A stretch of DNA of 64,000 nucleotides, from the NCBI GenBank assembly GCA_017624235.1, contig JAGANL010000051.1, positions 1 to 64,000 on the forward strand, in the 5' to 3' direction. This DNA is from Lachnospiraceae bacterium (lineage in GTDB: Bacteria > Bacillota > Clostridia > Lachnospirales > Lachnospiraceae). Shown here in pieces: positions 1 through 7,099 of this stretch. Made by a program: the position numbers and the translations under genes. Positions within the stretch are counted from its first letter, which is position 1, and every line of letters starts with the position of its first letter. The notes below the pieces were generated by a model. It was given only the letters and a program-made list of their open reading frames with translations. It made no database searches and was not told the origin of the DNA.

Positions 1-135
1 AAAGTATTTACAACTCCTCCTCCCGTGCTTTGTAGTGTAGCTTCTTGCAAACAATTTTACAGCACAACGTAGAGAGTTGAAACACTTTCATTACTATTTG
101 TGCCGCCAGCCTAAGGCGGCGGAATGGAGATTTTT

Positions 136-807
136 ATGAAAAAATATTTTGAAATTTTATCCCAATGCCCTTTATTTGATGGCATTGAGCAAGAGGATTT
201 GGACACTATGATAGAGTGCCTGAATGGCAAGACAATAAAGGTTTCGAAGGGAACTCCTGTATTTCTGGAGGGAGATTCCGTCCGTTTTGTCGGTGTTGTG
301 CTCTCAGGCACAGCGCAGGTAATCCGGGAAGATTATTATGGTAATCGAAGTGTCATGACCGTCCTGCAGCCCGGCGAATTGTTTGCAGAAGTATTTTCCT
401 GTGCCGGATTTGAAACCATGCCTGTGAGCGTTATTGCACTCACAGACAGCGAGGTGCTTCTTCTGGATTGCCGGCATGTATTTGCATCCTGCTCCAATTC
501 CTGCCATTTCCACAGCCTGTTGATGAAGAATCTACTGCAAGAGATGGCACAGAAAAATTTGGCACTGACTCAGAAAATCCGATATATGTCGCAAAAGACG
601 ACGAAAGAAAAATTGATAGCTTACCTTGCGGATCAGGCAAAAAAGCAAGGAAGCAGTGAATTTGTAATTCCTTATAACAGACAATCGCTGGCAGATTATT
701 TAGGGGTAGAGCGCAGTGCCATGTCTGCCGAAATCAGCAAATTGAAAAAATCCGGTCAGATTGATTCACGGGGTTCCTGGTTTTGTTTAAAAACATCCAC
801 CAAATAG
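136..807 (+). CDS. Crp/Fnr family transcriptional regulator
   Basis: One-component regulator of the Crp/Fnr superfamily, acting on DNA in the cytoplasm. Residues about 10-125 form the cyclic-nucleotide-binding-like beta barrel (the stretch around GTPVFLEGDSVRFVGVVLSG is typical). Residues about 145-220 form the winged helix, with SLADYLGVERSAMSAEISKL as the recognition unit. No Fnr-type N-terminal Cys cluster is visible, so the effector is unknown. The ATG at 136 is preferred over the in-frame ATG at 124 because GGAG lies six bases before it. A small hairpin (GCCGCC/GGCGGC, 102-120) precedes the gene. Positions 1-100 hold nothing I can name. A strong promoter for the downstream RNA begins four bases after the stop codon. 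Family is certain, target genes unknown. Confidence 0.9.
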   Translation: MKKYFEILSQCPLFDGIEQEDLDTMIECLNGKTIKVSKGTPVFLEGDSVRFVGVVLSGTAQVIREDYYGNRSVMTVLQPGELFAEVFSCAGFETMPVSVIALTDSEVLLLDCRHVFASCSNSCHFHSLLMKNLLQEMAQKNLALTQKIRYMSQKTTKEKLIAYLADQAKKQGSSEFVIPYNRQSLADYLGVERSAMSAEISKLKKSGQIDSRGSWFCLKTSTK

Positions 808-810
808 CAT

Positions 811-838
811 TTGACAAAGAATGACACTCTGCTATAAT
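811..838 (+). promoter_or_regulatory. Promoter of the antitoxin RNA
   Basis: TTGACA at 811-816 and TATAAT at 833-838 are both perfect sigma-A hexamers with a 16-bp spacer. No open reading frame follows; transcription would start near 845 and reach the terminator at 892-933, giving an RNA of about 90 bases. Confidence 0.75.
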
Positions 839-844
839 AAAAAC

Positions 845-934
845 ATAGAGAGGCACTACCGATAGACGGTTAGGCCACAACATCAGTACGCAAAAATAAT
901 CGCCTAGTTGTCGAGACCGAGGCGATTATTTTTG
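845..934 (+). ncRNA. Putative antisense antitoxin RNA of a type I toxin-antitoxin pair
   Basis: A short non-coding transcript predicted from the consensus promoter at 811-838 and the strong hairpin terminator at 892-933. Its 3' end is antisense to the last codons of the toxin gene on the other strand, because the two transcription units converge on one shared terminator. Its 5' part (AGAGGCACTACC, then ACGGTTAGGCC) resembles the 5' leader of the toxin message (AGAGGTATTACC, then GCGGTTAGTCC); the two RNAs therefore share a sequence there rather than being complementary. The layout follows plasmid-par/Fst and TxpA/RatA type loci. The antitoxin role is inferred from layout only. Confidence 0.6.
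892..933. terminator. Shared bidirectional terminator of the toxin and antitoxin RNAs
   Basis: Perfect 11-bp stem AATAATCGCCT / AGGCGATTATT (895-905 and 920-930), with an A run before it and a T run after it, so it works as an intrinsic terminator on both strands. The toxin stop codon (926-928) lies inside the stem. Confidence 0.8.
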
Positions 935-1021
935 TGATTTATTACTTCCGATTGAATATCCAAGTCCAAAAGCAGTAAGTACAAGACTCAGCACTGCAAT
1001 AAGCCCTTCTATTGTCATCAT
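926..1021 (-). CDS. Small hydrophobic type I toxin (holin-like toxin family)
   Basis: A 31-residue peptide: MMTIEGLIAVLSLVLTAFGL in the first twenty residues, then a short polar, basic tail (SNKSQK at its end). The middle, about residues 5-24, is one predicted membrane segment. This matches the build of the small holin-like or Fst/TxpA-type toxins that depolarise the host's own membrane when their antisense RNA is lost. AGAGGG lies about eight bases before the start. The long leader (roughly 120 bases) and the antisense RNA from the opposite strand fit type I control. Too short for standard gene calling. Identification rests on size, hydrophobicity and locus layout. Confidence 0.65.
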   Translation of the reverse strand: MMTIEGLIAVLSLVLTAFGLGYSIGSNKSQK

Positions 1022-1147
1022 ATAAGCATCCCTCTTTCGTACAAATTTCCGCTACTATTTACTCCGCAGATTTCTATATTAACAGAGGGTCACAGTCCCT
1101 CTGTAAAGGGACTAACCGCCTACCGTTATGGTAATACCTCTTTTATC

Positions 1148-1176
1148 ATTATAATAAGATTGAAATAGTAAATCAA
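1148..1176 (-). promoter_or_regulatory. Promoter of the toxin message
   Basis: Read on the minus strand: TTGATT (1171-1176), 17-bp spacer, TATAAT (1148-1153). The start of transcription near 1141 leaves a leader of about 120 bases containing a hairpin (GTCCCT/AGGGAC region, 1095-1120). Confidence 0.65.
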
Positions 1177-1193
1177 TGATTTTGTTCGGGATT

Positions 1194-1601
1194 TTATGTT
1201 TCTATATGCCGCAATTTCGTTCTTAATTGAAGAATCCTTGTTCTAATCTCCTTTATGATTTGCACAAACTCTTCATCCGATTTCCCTGTCGGATCATCCA
1301 GACCCCAATTATCATCAAAGGCTCTGCCGATGAAAGGACACCCTACATTGCATCCCATTGAGATTGCTATATCCGGTTCCGGAATATCGGAAATCAATTT
1401 TGAATATTGTGTCTTCTCCATCTCAATGCCATATAACTGCTTCATAATACGAACTGCATCCTGATTGATTTGTGGTTTTGTTTCTGTTCCCGCCGAATAA
1501 CTTTCAAACACATCTGAGGCCAAATGCTTTCCCAATGCCTCTGCAATTTGACTTCGACAGGAATTATGAACACAGATAAATGCTACTATTGGTTTTCTCA
1601 T
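1194..1601 (-). CDS. arsC: Arsenate reductase, low-molecular-weight phosphatase type
   Basis: Reduces arsenate to arsenite in the cytoplasm, normally with thioredoxin as electron donor. The 135-residue protein has the phosphatase loop CVHNSCRS at residues 10-17 (catalytic Cys10, Arg16), the Asp-Pro pair in LDDPTGK near residue 103, and a second redox pair in GCNVGC (Cys84, Cys88) that would form the disulfide relay seen in S. aureus ArsC. It is the last gene of the ArsR-controlled operon, directly behind a small thioredoxin that could recycle it. The next feature downstream is the convergent toxin-antitoxin locus. Some family members act on protein phosphotyrosine, but the extra Cys pair favours arsenate. 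Confidence 0.88.
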   Translation of the reverse strand: MRKPIVAFICVHNSCRSQIAEALGKHLASDVFESYSAGTETKPQINQDAVRIMKQLYGIEMEKTQYSKLISDIPEPDIAISMGCNVGCPFIGRAFDDNWGLDDPTGKSDEEFVQIIKEIRTRILQLRTKLRHIET

Positions 1602-1622
1602 AATACCAATTTTCCTCTCATC

Positions 1623-1967
1623 TTACTGGCAATCTTGACAAGAGACATGATACCCCAGTCCATGCAGTAATTTTTCTACATCTGCTGCCTTAAGTACCTT
1701 TCCCATAGAAACAACCTTCTCATTGACAACCAGCCCCGGCATACTCATAACACCGTATTCCATGACTTTCTCCAGATCGGTAATGTATTCCACCTCTACG
1801 GACAGCCCTGCATTTTTTACTGCTTTCTTTGTATTTTCGTATAACTCATGACAGGCCTTGCAGCCGGAGCCAAGTACCTTGATACTCGCCAACGTATCTC
1901 CAACATCATTACACGCACAGACAGGCTCCTGTTCCTCCTTTTTCTTTCCAAAATGAAATAATCCCAT
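1623..1967 (-). CDS. Small thioredoxin-like redox protein (TM0996/MTH895 type)
   Basis: A 114-residue protein with a single thioredoxin fold starting near residue 28. The active site is GCKAC within VLGSGCKACHELYENTKKAV, followed by the cis-Pro loop MSMPGLVVNEK. The first 25 residues are a charged, Cys-containing extension (HFGKKKEEQEPVCACND) and are not a signal peptide, so the protein is cytoplasmic. This family is regularly encoded beside YraQ/ArsP-type permeases and ArsR regulators, as here. A likely role is thiol supply to the permease or to the arsenate reductase encoded next. That role is inferred from the neighbourhood. Confidence 0.85.
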   Translation of the reverse strand: MGLFHFGKKKEEQEPVCACNDVGDTLASIKVLGSGCKACHELYENTKKAVKNAGLSVEVEYITDLEKVMEYGVMSMPGLVVNEKVVSMGKVLKAADVEKLLHGLGYHVSCQDCQ

Positions 1968-2026
1968 TTTTATGTCCTCCTTAAAATATATTTTTATTCA
2001 CATGTCATCCCGTTTTAAAGCCAATT

Positions 2027-3034
2027 CTATACCAACAAATACTGAAACGCATTAAAGAAATATCCAACGATGACAATTCCAATCGTGCAAATCGCAATAA
2101 AGATTCCTAACAGCTTCGGTTTCACTGCCTTCTTTAACATAATCATTGACGGAAGAGACAGTGTGGTAACACCCATCATAAAGGAAAGTACAACCCCTAA
2201 TCTTGCGCCCTTGGCAAGCAGAGCCTCCGCAATCGGAATACATCCAAATATATCTGCGTACATCGGTATTCCGGCAATTACAGCAATGATAACTCCAAAT
2301 GGATTTCCTGTACCCAATACCTTTACAATCATTTCTTCCGGTATCCAATTATGAATCAATGCACCTATGCCAACGCCAACAAGGACATACGGAGCTACCT
2401 TTTTTGCAGTCGAAACAACCTGCTCCCACGTATATTTCAGCCGTTCCTTTTGGGTAAGTTCTTCCTGCGGAACATCGATTGCTTTACCGTTTCGGATAAA
2501 TTCCTCAATCTGAGCTTCCAAGTGCATTTTTTGAATCAGCGTTCCGCCTGCAACTGCAATCACAAGACCAACAACCACATACACAACAGCTACTTTCCAT
2601 CCAAAGATACTCATTAGGAGCAGAAGCGAACCTAAATCTACCATAGGGGAAGATATGAGGAATGAAAAGGTGACACCTAACGATAGTCCCGCACTGGTAA
2701 AGCCAATGAATAATGGTATGGAGGAGCAGGAACAAAACGGGGTGACTGTACCAAGAAGTGCAGCTATGATATTCGCCCATATTCCTTTAAAGTTCCCTAA
2801 TATTTTTCTGGTTCTCTCCGGTGGAAAATAACTCTGAATATAGGAAATGAGCAAAATCAGGAAACCAAGTAAAATCATAATTTTGATGGTATCATAAATA
2901 AAAAACTGTACGCTTCCTCCTATCCTGCTACTCGTGTCCAGCCCGGCTGCTTCCAGACCACTGCTAATGAGCCTGCTTAACCATTTCATTCCTAAAATTT
3001 CATTTTGAAAAAAATCCCAGATATTTTTTAACAT
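2027..3034 (-). CDS. YraQ/ArsP-type permease (UPF0718/DUF318)
   Basis: Integral membrane permease with about eight predicted helices in two halves split by a charged cytoplasmic loop (residues about 175-205). The signature GTVTPFCSCSSIPLF lies near residue 100; its Cys-Ser-Cys is the motif of the DUF318 family, which includes the organoarsenical exporter ArsP. Together with arsR upstream and arsC downstream it most likely exports arsenite, methylated arsenicals or a related thiol-reactive compound. I start it at the ATG at 3034, seven bases after GAGGAG; a TTG five codons upstream is in frame but would put the Shine-Dalgarno inside the coding region. Substrate is inferred. Confidence 0.85.
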   Translation of the reverse strand: MLKNIWDFFQNEILGMKWLSRLISSGLEAAGLDTSSRIGGSVQFFIYDTIKIMILLGFLILLISYIQSYFPPERTRKILGNFKGIWANIIAALLGTVTPFCSCSSIPLFIGFTSAGLSLGVTFSFLISSPMVDLGSLLLLMSIFGWKVAVVYVVVGLVIAVAGGTLIQKMHLEAQIEEFIRNGKAIDVPQEELTQKERLKYTWEQVVSTAKKVAPYVLVGVGIGALIHNWIPEEMIVKVLGTGNPFGVIIAVIAGIPMYADIFGCIPIAEALLAKGARLGVVLSFMMGVTTLSLPSMIMLKKAVKPKLLGIFIAICTIGIVIVGYFFNAFQYLLV

Positions 3035-3123
3035 AATGACTCTCCTCAAACATTTACAAATTGAAATGTATCAATATCATATATGGAATAATAGTCGTGC
3101 TATAATTCGCACGACCTTCTCAC

Positions 3124-3340
3124 TTATTTCAGTTCATTTATCATTTCATCTGCAATCTCTGTTGCACACTTAATCAGCTTCGGACATTTCTCCCTTGCGA
3201 GCGCCGCCACCAAATTGTGTCGCGATTTTTAAGGCAAGTTCCTCATCTAAACCTGATTCTGTCGCAAAAGTGGTAATAACAGCTTGAGAACAATTGAAAT
3301 TATTACTAAAATATTTTTCCGCTTTATCTGCATGATTCAT
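3124..3340 (-). pseudogene. Broken C_GCAxxG_C_C family gene with internal deletion
   Basis: The reading frame starts at ATG 3340 (NHADKAEKYFSNNFNCSQAV), keeps the typical N-terminal half up to GGGARKGEM, and stops at 3170-3172 after 56 residues. The C-terminal piece of the same family (EKCPKLIKCATEIADEMI, ending in a stop at 3124-3126) continues in another frame. The middle of the protein with the GCAxxG core is missing, about 60-70 residues compared with the usual 140-150. This looks like a deletion with frameshift. Its start overlaps the end of arsR by 17 bp, so it was once a translationally coupled member of the operon. An intact paralogue lies at 10043-10504. Confidence 0.75.
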
Positions 3341-3635
3341 AATCGTTGTCCTCCGGTTTTGTATTTTTCATTAACTCATCCAAATAATTCAGTACACTTT
3401 CCAGTCCATCTTCCGAAAGAGAATAGTGCATCCACTTTCCTTCTTTTCTTCCCACGACAATTTCTGAGTCACATAAAATTTTCATGTGATGTGATAAGGT
3501 TGGTTGAGTAATCTGCATTTCGTCTAAGATTCTGCAGGCACACTTTTCTCCATTGCGCAACAGTTGTAAAATATGCAATCTGTTTTCATCACCAAGCGCC
3601 TTGAACATAGAAGCCATTCTTTTATTATCCATCAT
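3324..3635 (-). CDS. arsR: ArsR/SmtB family metalloregulator
   Basis: A 103-residue winged-helix repressor. Helix alpha3 carries NGEKCACRILDEMQITQPTL, in which the CAC pair sits where ArsR proteins bind arsenite or antimonite; QPTLSHHMKIL is the recognition helix and RKEGKWMHYSL the wing. It should repress its own operon and release DNA when its Cys residues bind metalloid. ATGATG start with GAGG seven to ten bases upstream. It is the first gene of the operon; a 51-bp near-palindrome directly upstream is the likely operator. The third Cys near the C-terminus (ESCR) may contribute to sensing. Confidence 0.92.
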   Translation of the reverse strand: MMDNKRMASMFKALGDENRLHILQLLRNGEKCACRILDEMQITQPTLSHHMKILCDSEIVVGRKEGKWMHYSLSEDGLESVLNYLDELMKNTKPEDNDYESCR

Positions 3636-3649
3636 TGCGTTACCTCACA

Positions 3650-3700
3650 TTGACAAACATCTATGTATCATACATTATCATATACATTGATGCTTGTCAA
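3650..3700 (-). promoter_or_regulatory. arsR operator and promoter
   Basis: Near-perfect 51-bp palindrome beginning TTGACAAACATC and ending GATGCTTGTCAA, with ATGTATCATACATT and its partner inside. On the minus strand TTGACA (3695-3700) followed by TAATGT about 17 bp later forms the promoter, so repressor binding would cover both hexamers. Confidence 0.7.
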
Positions 3701-3729
3701 TGTGTTTGCAAAAAATTTTCGCCACGCCT

Positions 3730-4620
3730 TCAATACGCAATCCTGAAATAATCAAGATATGCTTTATAGTGGTCCTGAGCCGTCAGACAGGTATCGATCA
3801 GATACCCCTTTTCGTTGCTCCATTCTTTCAGCCCGCGATAGTAGAACATTTTCAAGTTATCTTCGATGATGAACGGAACGACATGGTATTTCAGGCATTC
3901 CTTAAACATAATCAACCTGCCTACACGGCCGTTACCGTCCTGGAACGGATGGATTTTTTCAAACTGTACATGAAATTCCAGAATGTCTTCCAGCGTCTTT
4001 TCTGCTTTGCCATTATACTCCGCCAGTAATGCTTTCATCCGACCGACAACTTCTTCCGGCAGCACAGTATCCATACTGCCAACCTCATTCGGCAGCTTCT
4101 TATAGTCACCTACAGCGAACCACTCTTTTCTGGAATCACTGGTTCCATTTTTAAGAGTCAGATGCAACTCCTTGATGAACTTCTCCGACAATACATCTTT
4201 CGCATGATCAATAATCATATCAATGCAACGAAAATGGTTTGCCGTTTCAATCACATCATCCACATTGAGAACTTCATTCTCCACGCCAATAGTATTAGTT
4301 TCAAAAATATATCTGGTCTGGTCATGTGTCAGACGGCTTCCCTCGATATGGTTGGAATTGTATGTTAACTCAATCTGCGTTTTATGATAGATACCGCCGG
4401 AATATCGATTGGCCTTTTCTTCCCGCAAAATATCCCTTAACGTAACAGGCTGTTCCTTCTTTTTGTTGGAGCGCTCCGGTTTCTGCGCATTTTCAGGAAT
4501 ATTCCAGGTCTTTCCAATAAGAAAAGCACCTGAGACACGACCCTGAGCACAATAATTCCTTACGCTTCGTTCTGAAATATTCCACTTTTTCGCCATTTCA
4601 ATTACTGAAAGGTATCGCAT
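3730..4620 (-). CDS. Fic family protein with N-terminal helix-turn-helix
   Basis: Fic enzymes transfer AMP or other nucleotide groups to target proteins. The catalytic loop HPFQDGNGRVGR is complete (residues 224-235, His224). An inhibitory helix of class II type, SNHIEG (89-94), precedes the Fic core, so the enzyme is probably self-inhibited through Glu93. The first 45 residues are a MerR-like DNA-binding or dimerisation segment (MRYLSVIEMAKKWNISERSV), common in one bacterial Fic subgroup. Length 296 residues, apparently intact. It stands alone between the ars operon and a GNAT gene. No antitoxin gene is adjacent, consistent with an in-cis inhibitor. Target unknown. Confidence 0.9.
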   Translation of the reverse strand: MRYLSVIEMAKKWNISERSVRNYCAQGRVSGAFLIGKTWNIPENAQKPERSNKKKEQPVTLRDILREEKANRYSGGIYHKTQIELTYNSNHIEGSRLTHDQTRYIFETNTIGVENEVLNVDDVIETANHFRCIDMIIDHAKDVLSEKFIKELHLTLKNGTSDSRKEWFAVGDYKKLPNEVGSMDTVLPEEVVGRMKALLAEYNGKAEKTLEDILEFHVQFEKIHPFQDGNGRVGRLIMFKECLKYHVVPFIIEDNLKMFYYRGLKEWSNEKGYLIDTCLTAQDHYKAYLDYFRIAY

Positions 4621-4760
4621 CTGCTGTCCTCCGCTGATTCACAATCAAAATTCATATGGATTTACGTCTTTTTTCGCCTTATGTCGATGTCCACAAGCGC
4701 ACATCGCCACAAGGCTCATTATATCACATTATCGGCAACAAAATCTATGTTTTTCATCTA

Positions 4761-5261
4761 TTACCACACTTTATTGCCGTTTGCAAGCTCTTTTTCCATC
4801 ACTTCATAAACCAAAACCACCCCATTTTTAACAGGCCATTTTTCATGTTTCATAGTACGATATCCCCTCTGCTCATATAAATGGCTGGCAGGAAGTGACG
4901 CATCCAGCTGCACCGTATTGTACTTTGCTGCAATCTCATCCTCCAGGCATTGCATGATGAAGCTACCATAGCCCTTTCCCTGAAATTCAGGCAGCACATA
5001 AACTCTTGTAATATGATTGCCATCATGGCTCCCTGTTCCAACGATTTGATGATCCACTACTAAAATACCGGCATTTCCGGTTTCTATATCCTTTGCAATG
5101 TTCTCTCTGCTATGAAGTTCACAGAAAAAATCCACGACCTCTCCCGGATAGTATTTCGGATAAATTGTCCTGACTGTAATCTGCACAATGTCACAAACAC
5201 AATCTATATTCTCATCTGTCGCTTTTCTGTATTCCATTTTTGTTTCTGCCCTGTTTTGCAT
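4761..5261 (-). CDS. GNAT family N-acetyltransferase
   Basis: A 166-residue single-domain acetyltransferase. The acetyl-CoA loop is visible as VYVLPEFQGKGYGSFIMQCL (about residues 88-107, with the Q/RxxGxG/A signature), followed by LDASLPASHLYEQRGY, the usual alpha4 and beta6 region. Substrate cannot be told from sequence; similar proteins acetylate small amines or protein N-termini. The start at 5261 has GAGG eight bases upstream; an internal ATG eight codons later is the alternative. It lies 40 bp behind the CDF exporter and may be cotranscribed with it. No functional link is obvious. Confidence 0.85.
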   Translation of the reverse strand: MQNRAETKMEYRKATDENIDCVCDIVQITVRTIYPKYYPGEVVDFFCELHSRENIAKDIETGNAGILVVDHQIVGTGSHDGNHITRVYVLPEFQGKGYGSFIMQCLEDEIAAKYNTVQLDASLPASHLYEQRGYRTMKHEKWPVKNGVVLVYEVMEKELANGNKVW

Positions 5262-5301
5262 GATATGTGCCTCAGCTCATACTGATTTCTATTTAGTTTC
5301 C

Positions 5302-6219
5302 TCACTTTGCCGGATTTACATGAACCATGATATGTTTCACCTTAGGAAAATTCTGTTCAATATCATCATGCACAGCTTCTGCAATATTATGTGCTTCCTG
5401 CAAGGTACATGACGCATCTGCCTGAATTTCCACATCAACATAAATTTTATTACCAAAAATGCGTGTTTGAAGCAAGTCTATGCCCAACACATTCCCGTTG
5501 TTCATAACACACTCGTAAATCTGCTTTTCTGTATCTTCATCGCAGGAGTGATCTACCATCTTGTCCATGGCATCCTTAAAAATGTCAAAAGCAGCTTTTA
5601 CAATAAACACGAAAATGACCAGACTGGCAATAGAATCCATAATCGGAAATCCAAGTCTTGCTCCTCCGATTCCTATCAAAGCCCCTATGGAAGAAAAGGC
5701 ATCTGAACGATGATGCCACGCATCTGCCATTAAAGCACTGGAATCGATTTTCTTTGCATAGTATCTCGTATACCAGTACATTCCTTCCTTACTGACAATT
5801 GATACGATTGCTGCAATCAATGCTAAAATGCCCGGCACCTGCAAATCACTATAATTACCACGCAAAATATTTTTTAATGCGTCCATGCCAATTCCAATAC
5901 CTGTGATAAAAAGAACAATTGCCAGGATAATAGCTGCCACACATTCCAACCGTTCATGTCCATAAGGATGCTCCTTATCAGGCTTCTTTGCCGCCAGCTT
6001 AATACCAATCATCACCACGAAAGTACTGAATACATCGGATGCTGAATGGATAGCATCGCTAATCATCGCATTGGAATGTGCTGCGATTCCTGCCAAAAGC
6101 TTAACCACAGACAGCACCACGTTTCCCATAATGGTAATAAATGACACCCTGTTTGCTACCTTCTGAAAATCATTTTCTGTAGCATTGTTCTTCCCTGTTA
6201 TTGCTTTGGTTTTTTCCAT
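5302..6219 (-). CDS. Cation diffusion facilitator (CzcD-type) metal exporter
   Basis: Exports divalent metals in exchange for protons. Six transmembrane helices are predicted; helix II has SNAMISDAIHSASDV and helix V HHRSDAFSS, giving the His/Asp metal site of CDF proteins (ALMADAWHHRSDAF). The C-terminal cytoplasmic domain (about residues 210-305) has the ferredoxin-like metallochaperone fold and ends HIMVHVNPAK. The start at 6219 follows GGAGG by eight bases; an upstream TTG would place that site inside the gene. A NiCo-type riboswitch with its own terminator precedes it, which points to nickel or cobalt as the substrate. That fits a cell with a large cobalamin pathway that has to handle cobalt. 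Confidence 0.92.
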   Translation of the reverse strand: MEKTKAITGKNNATENDFQKVANRVSFITIMGNVVLSVVKLLAGIAAHSNAMISDAIHSASDVFSTFVVMIGIKLAAKKPDKEHPYGHERLECVAAIILAIVLFITGIGIGMDALKNILRGNYSDLQVPGILALIAAIVSIVSKEGMYWYTRYYAKKIDSSALMADAWHHRSDAFSSIGALIGIGGARLGFPIMDSIASLVIFVFIVKAAFDIFKDAMDKMVDHSCDEDTEKQIYECVMNNGNVLGIDLLQTRIFGNKIYVDVEIQADASCTLQEAHNIAEAVHDDIEQNFPKVKHIMVHVNPAK

Positions 6220-6307
6220 ATCAGTTACCTCCAATATTTTAAGATAGCTCTATGGCACTCAATATATATGGGAGTTTTAAATGAATTTCCTTTTGATAAA
6301 AAAGTAT

Positions 6308-6351
6308 AAAAAAACACCCACGAATCAGTATTAGCAACTACTGTCCCGTGG
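6308..6351 (-). terminator. Riboswitch-controlled terminator before the CDF exporter
   Basis: On the minus strand CCACG, CAGTA, then TACTG and CGTGG form an interrupted stem (6318-6351) followed by seven T residues. Its 5' strand is also the last part of the aptamer, so folding of the aptamer and of the terminator exclude each other. Confidence 0.8.
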
Positions 6352-6425
6352 ATGAAAGATACCACTGTCACTCATGTGACCCGACTCCATGACATTCTGT
6401 CACGGTCTGCTCAGTTTGTACTGTA
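6336..6425 (-). ncRNA. NiCo (czcD) riboswitch aptamer
   Basis: Read on the minus strand, the region holds the conserved NiCo blocks in order: AACTGAGCAG, then GTCGGG, a short GTCAC/GTGAC hairpin, CAGTGG, a second hairpin and CACGGGACAGT. The class binds cobalt or nickel cooperatively and turns on metal exporters; the next gene is a CDF exporter. The closing stem (ACTG...CAGT) and the downstream terminator fit the on-switch design. Recognised by motif only, without a covariance model. Confidence 0.82.
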
Positions 6426-6454
6426 GATTAATATGCAGTGCAAAGAGTTATTGT

Positions 6455-6483
6455 AGAGTATCATATGTGCTAATGTTTGTCAA
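6455..6483 (-). promoter_or_regulatory. Promoter for the riboswitch and CDF gene
   Basis: On the minus strand TTGACA (6478-6483) is followed after 17 bp by TACTCT (6455-6460). Transcription would start about 25 bp before the aptamer. Confidence 0.55.
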
Positions 6484-6517
6484 TGTTAAACTTTAAATTT
6501 AGATTCACTATGGACTC

Positions 6518-7099
6518 TCAATGAATCAATTTATCCAGATAGTCTTCCCATGGCTTAGTGGTTTTCACATTTTCCATACATGCAATGGACGCAATTCCCT
6601 GAACAGTCGACCATATCTTTATGAGCTCTATTTCCTTTTCTTCATCGCTCAGAGCAATCCCCTTCTCGCCTAAGTATCGAAAGAAGAGCTCTTTTAGTAA
6701 AAGATATGGAGGATAATCCTCTTCATGGATTTCCCCTGCCGTCAGATGCACTGTAATCTTTTGATTATAAAAAAGAAACTGATAATAATCCGGATGCTCC
6801 AGAAAGAACTTCACATAGCTTCTGCCCATTGCGACAATTGCTTTCTCTGCACTTTCATCCTTCACTTCATCCACGGAACGATATAAATACTCCGTAAAAC
6901 GCTCTGTAACGGACGCTTTTATGGCACTAAGCAATTCTTCCTTATCCTTAAAATGTGCATATGGAGCTGAATGAGATACCCCACAGGCTGCTGCAACCTT
7001 TCGCAGTGACAGACTCTGCTCCCCTTCTTCATTGATAATTCTTATTCCATGATCAATGAGCGCCTGCCTCAGGTTCCCATGATGATATTTATCTTCCAT
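6518..7099 (-). CDS. TetR/AcrR family transcriptional regulator
   Basis: A 193-residue repressor. The N-terminal helix-turn-helix is clear (SLRKVAAACGVSHSAPYAHF, residues about 30-49), and the C-terminal ligand domain includes SYVKFFLEHPDYYQFLFYNQ. It overlaps the upstream hydrolase gene by 11 bp, so both are translated from one message. A perfect 15-bp palindrome plus a weaker copy upstream of the hydrolase gene are its likely operators. The pair would thus be a self-repressed unit that responds to a small hydrophobic or lipid-like ligand. Ligand not known. Confidence 0.9.
   Translation of the reverse strand: MEDKYHHGNLRQALIDHGIRIINEEGEQSLSLRKVAAACGVSHSAPYAHFKDKEELLSAIKASVTERFTEYLYRSVDEVKDESAEKAIVAMGRSYVKFFLEHPDYYQFLFYNQKITVHLTAGEIHEEDYPPYLLLKELFFRYLGEKGIALSDEEKEIELIKIWSTVQGIASIACMENVKTTKPWEDYLDKLIH

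Noticed and set aside
845-1176. A classical pAD1-par arrangement with complementary 5' repeats
   Set aside because: The similar 5' blocks of the two RNAs are inverted in the DNA, so the RNAs are alike there, not complementary.
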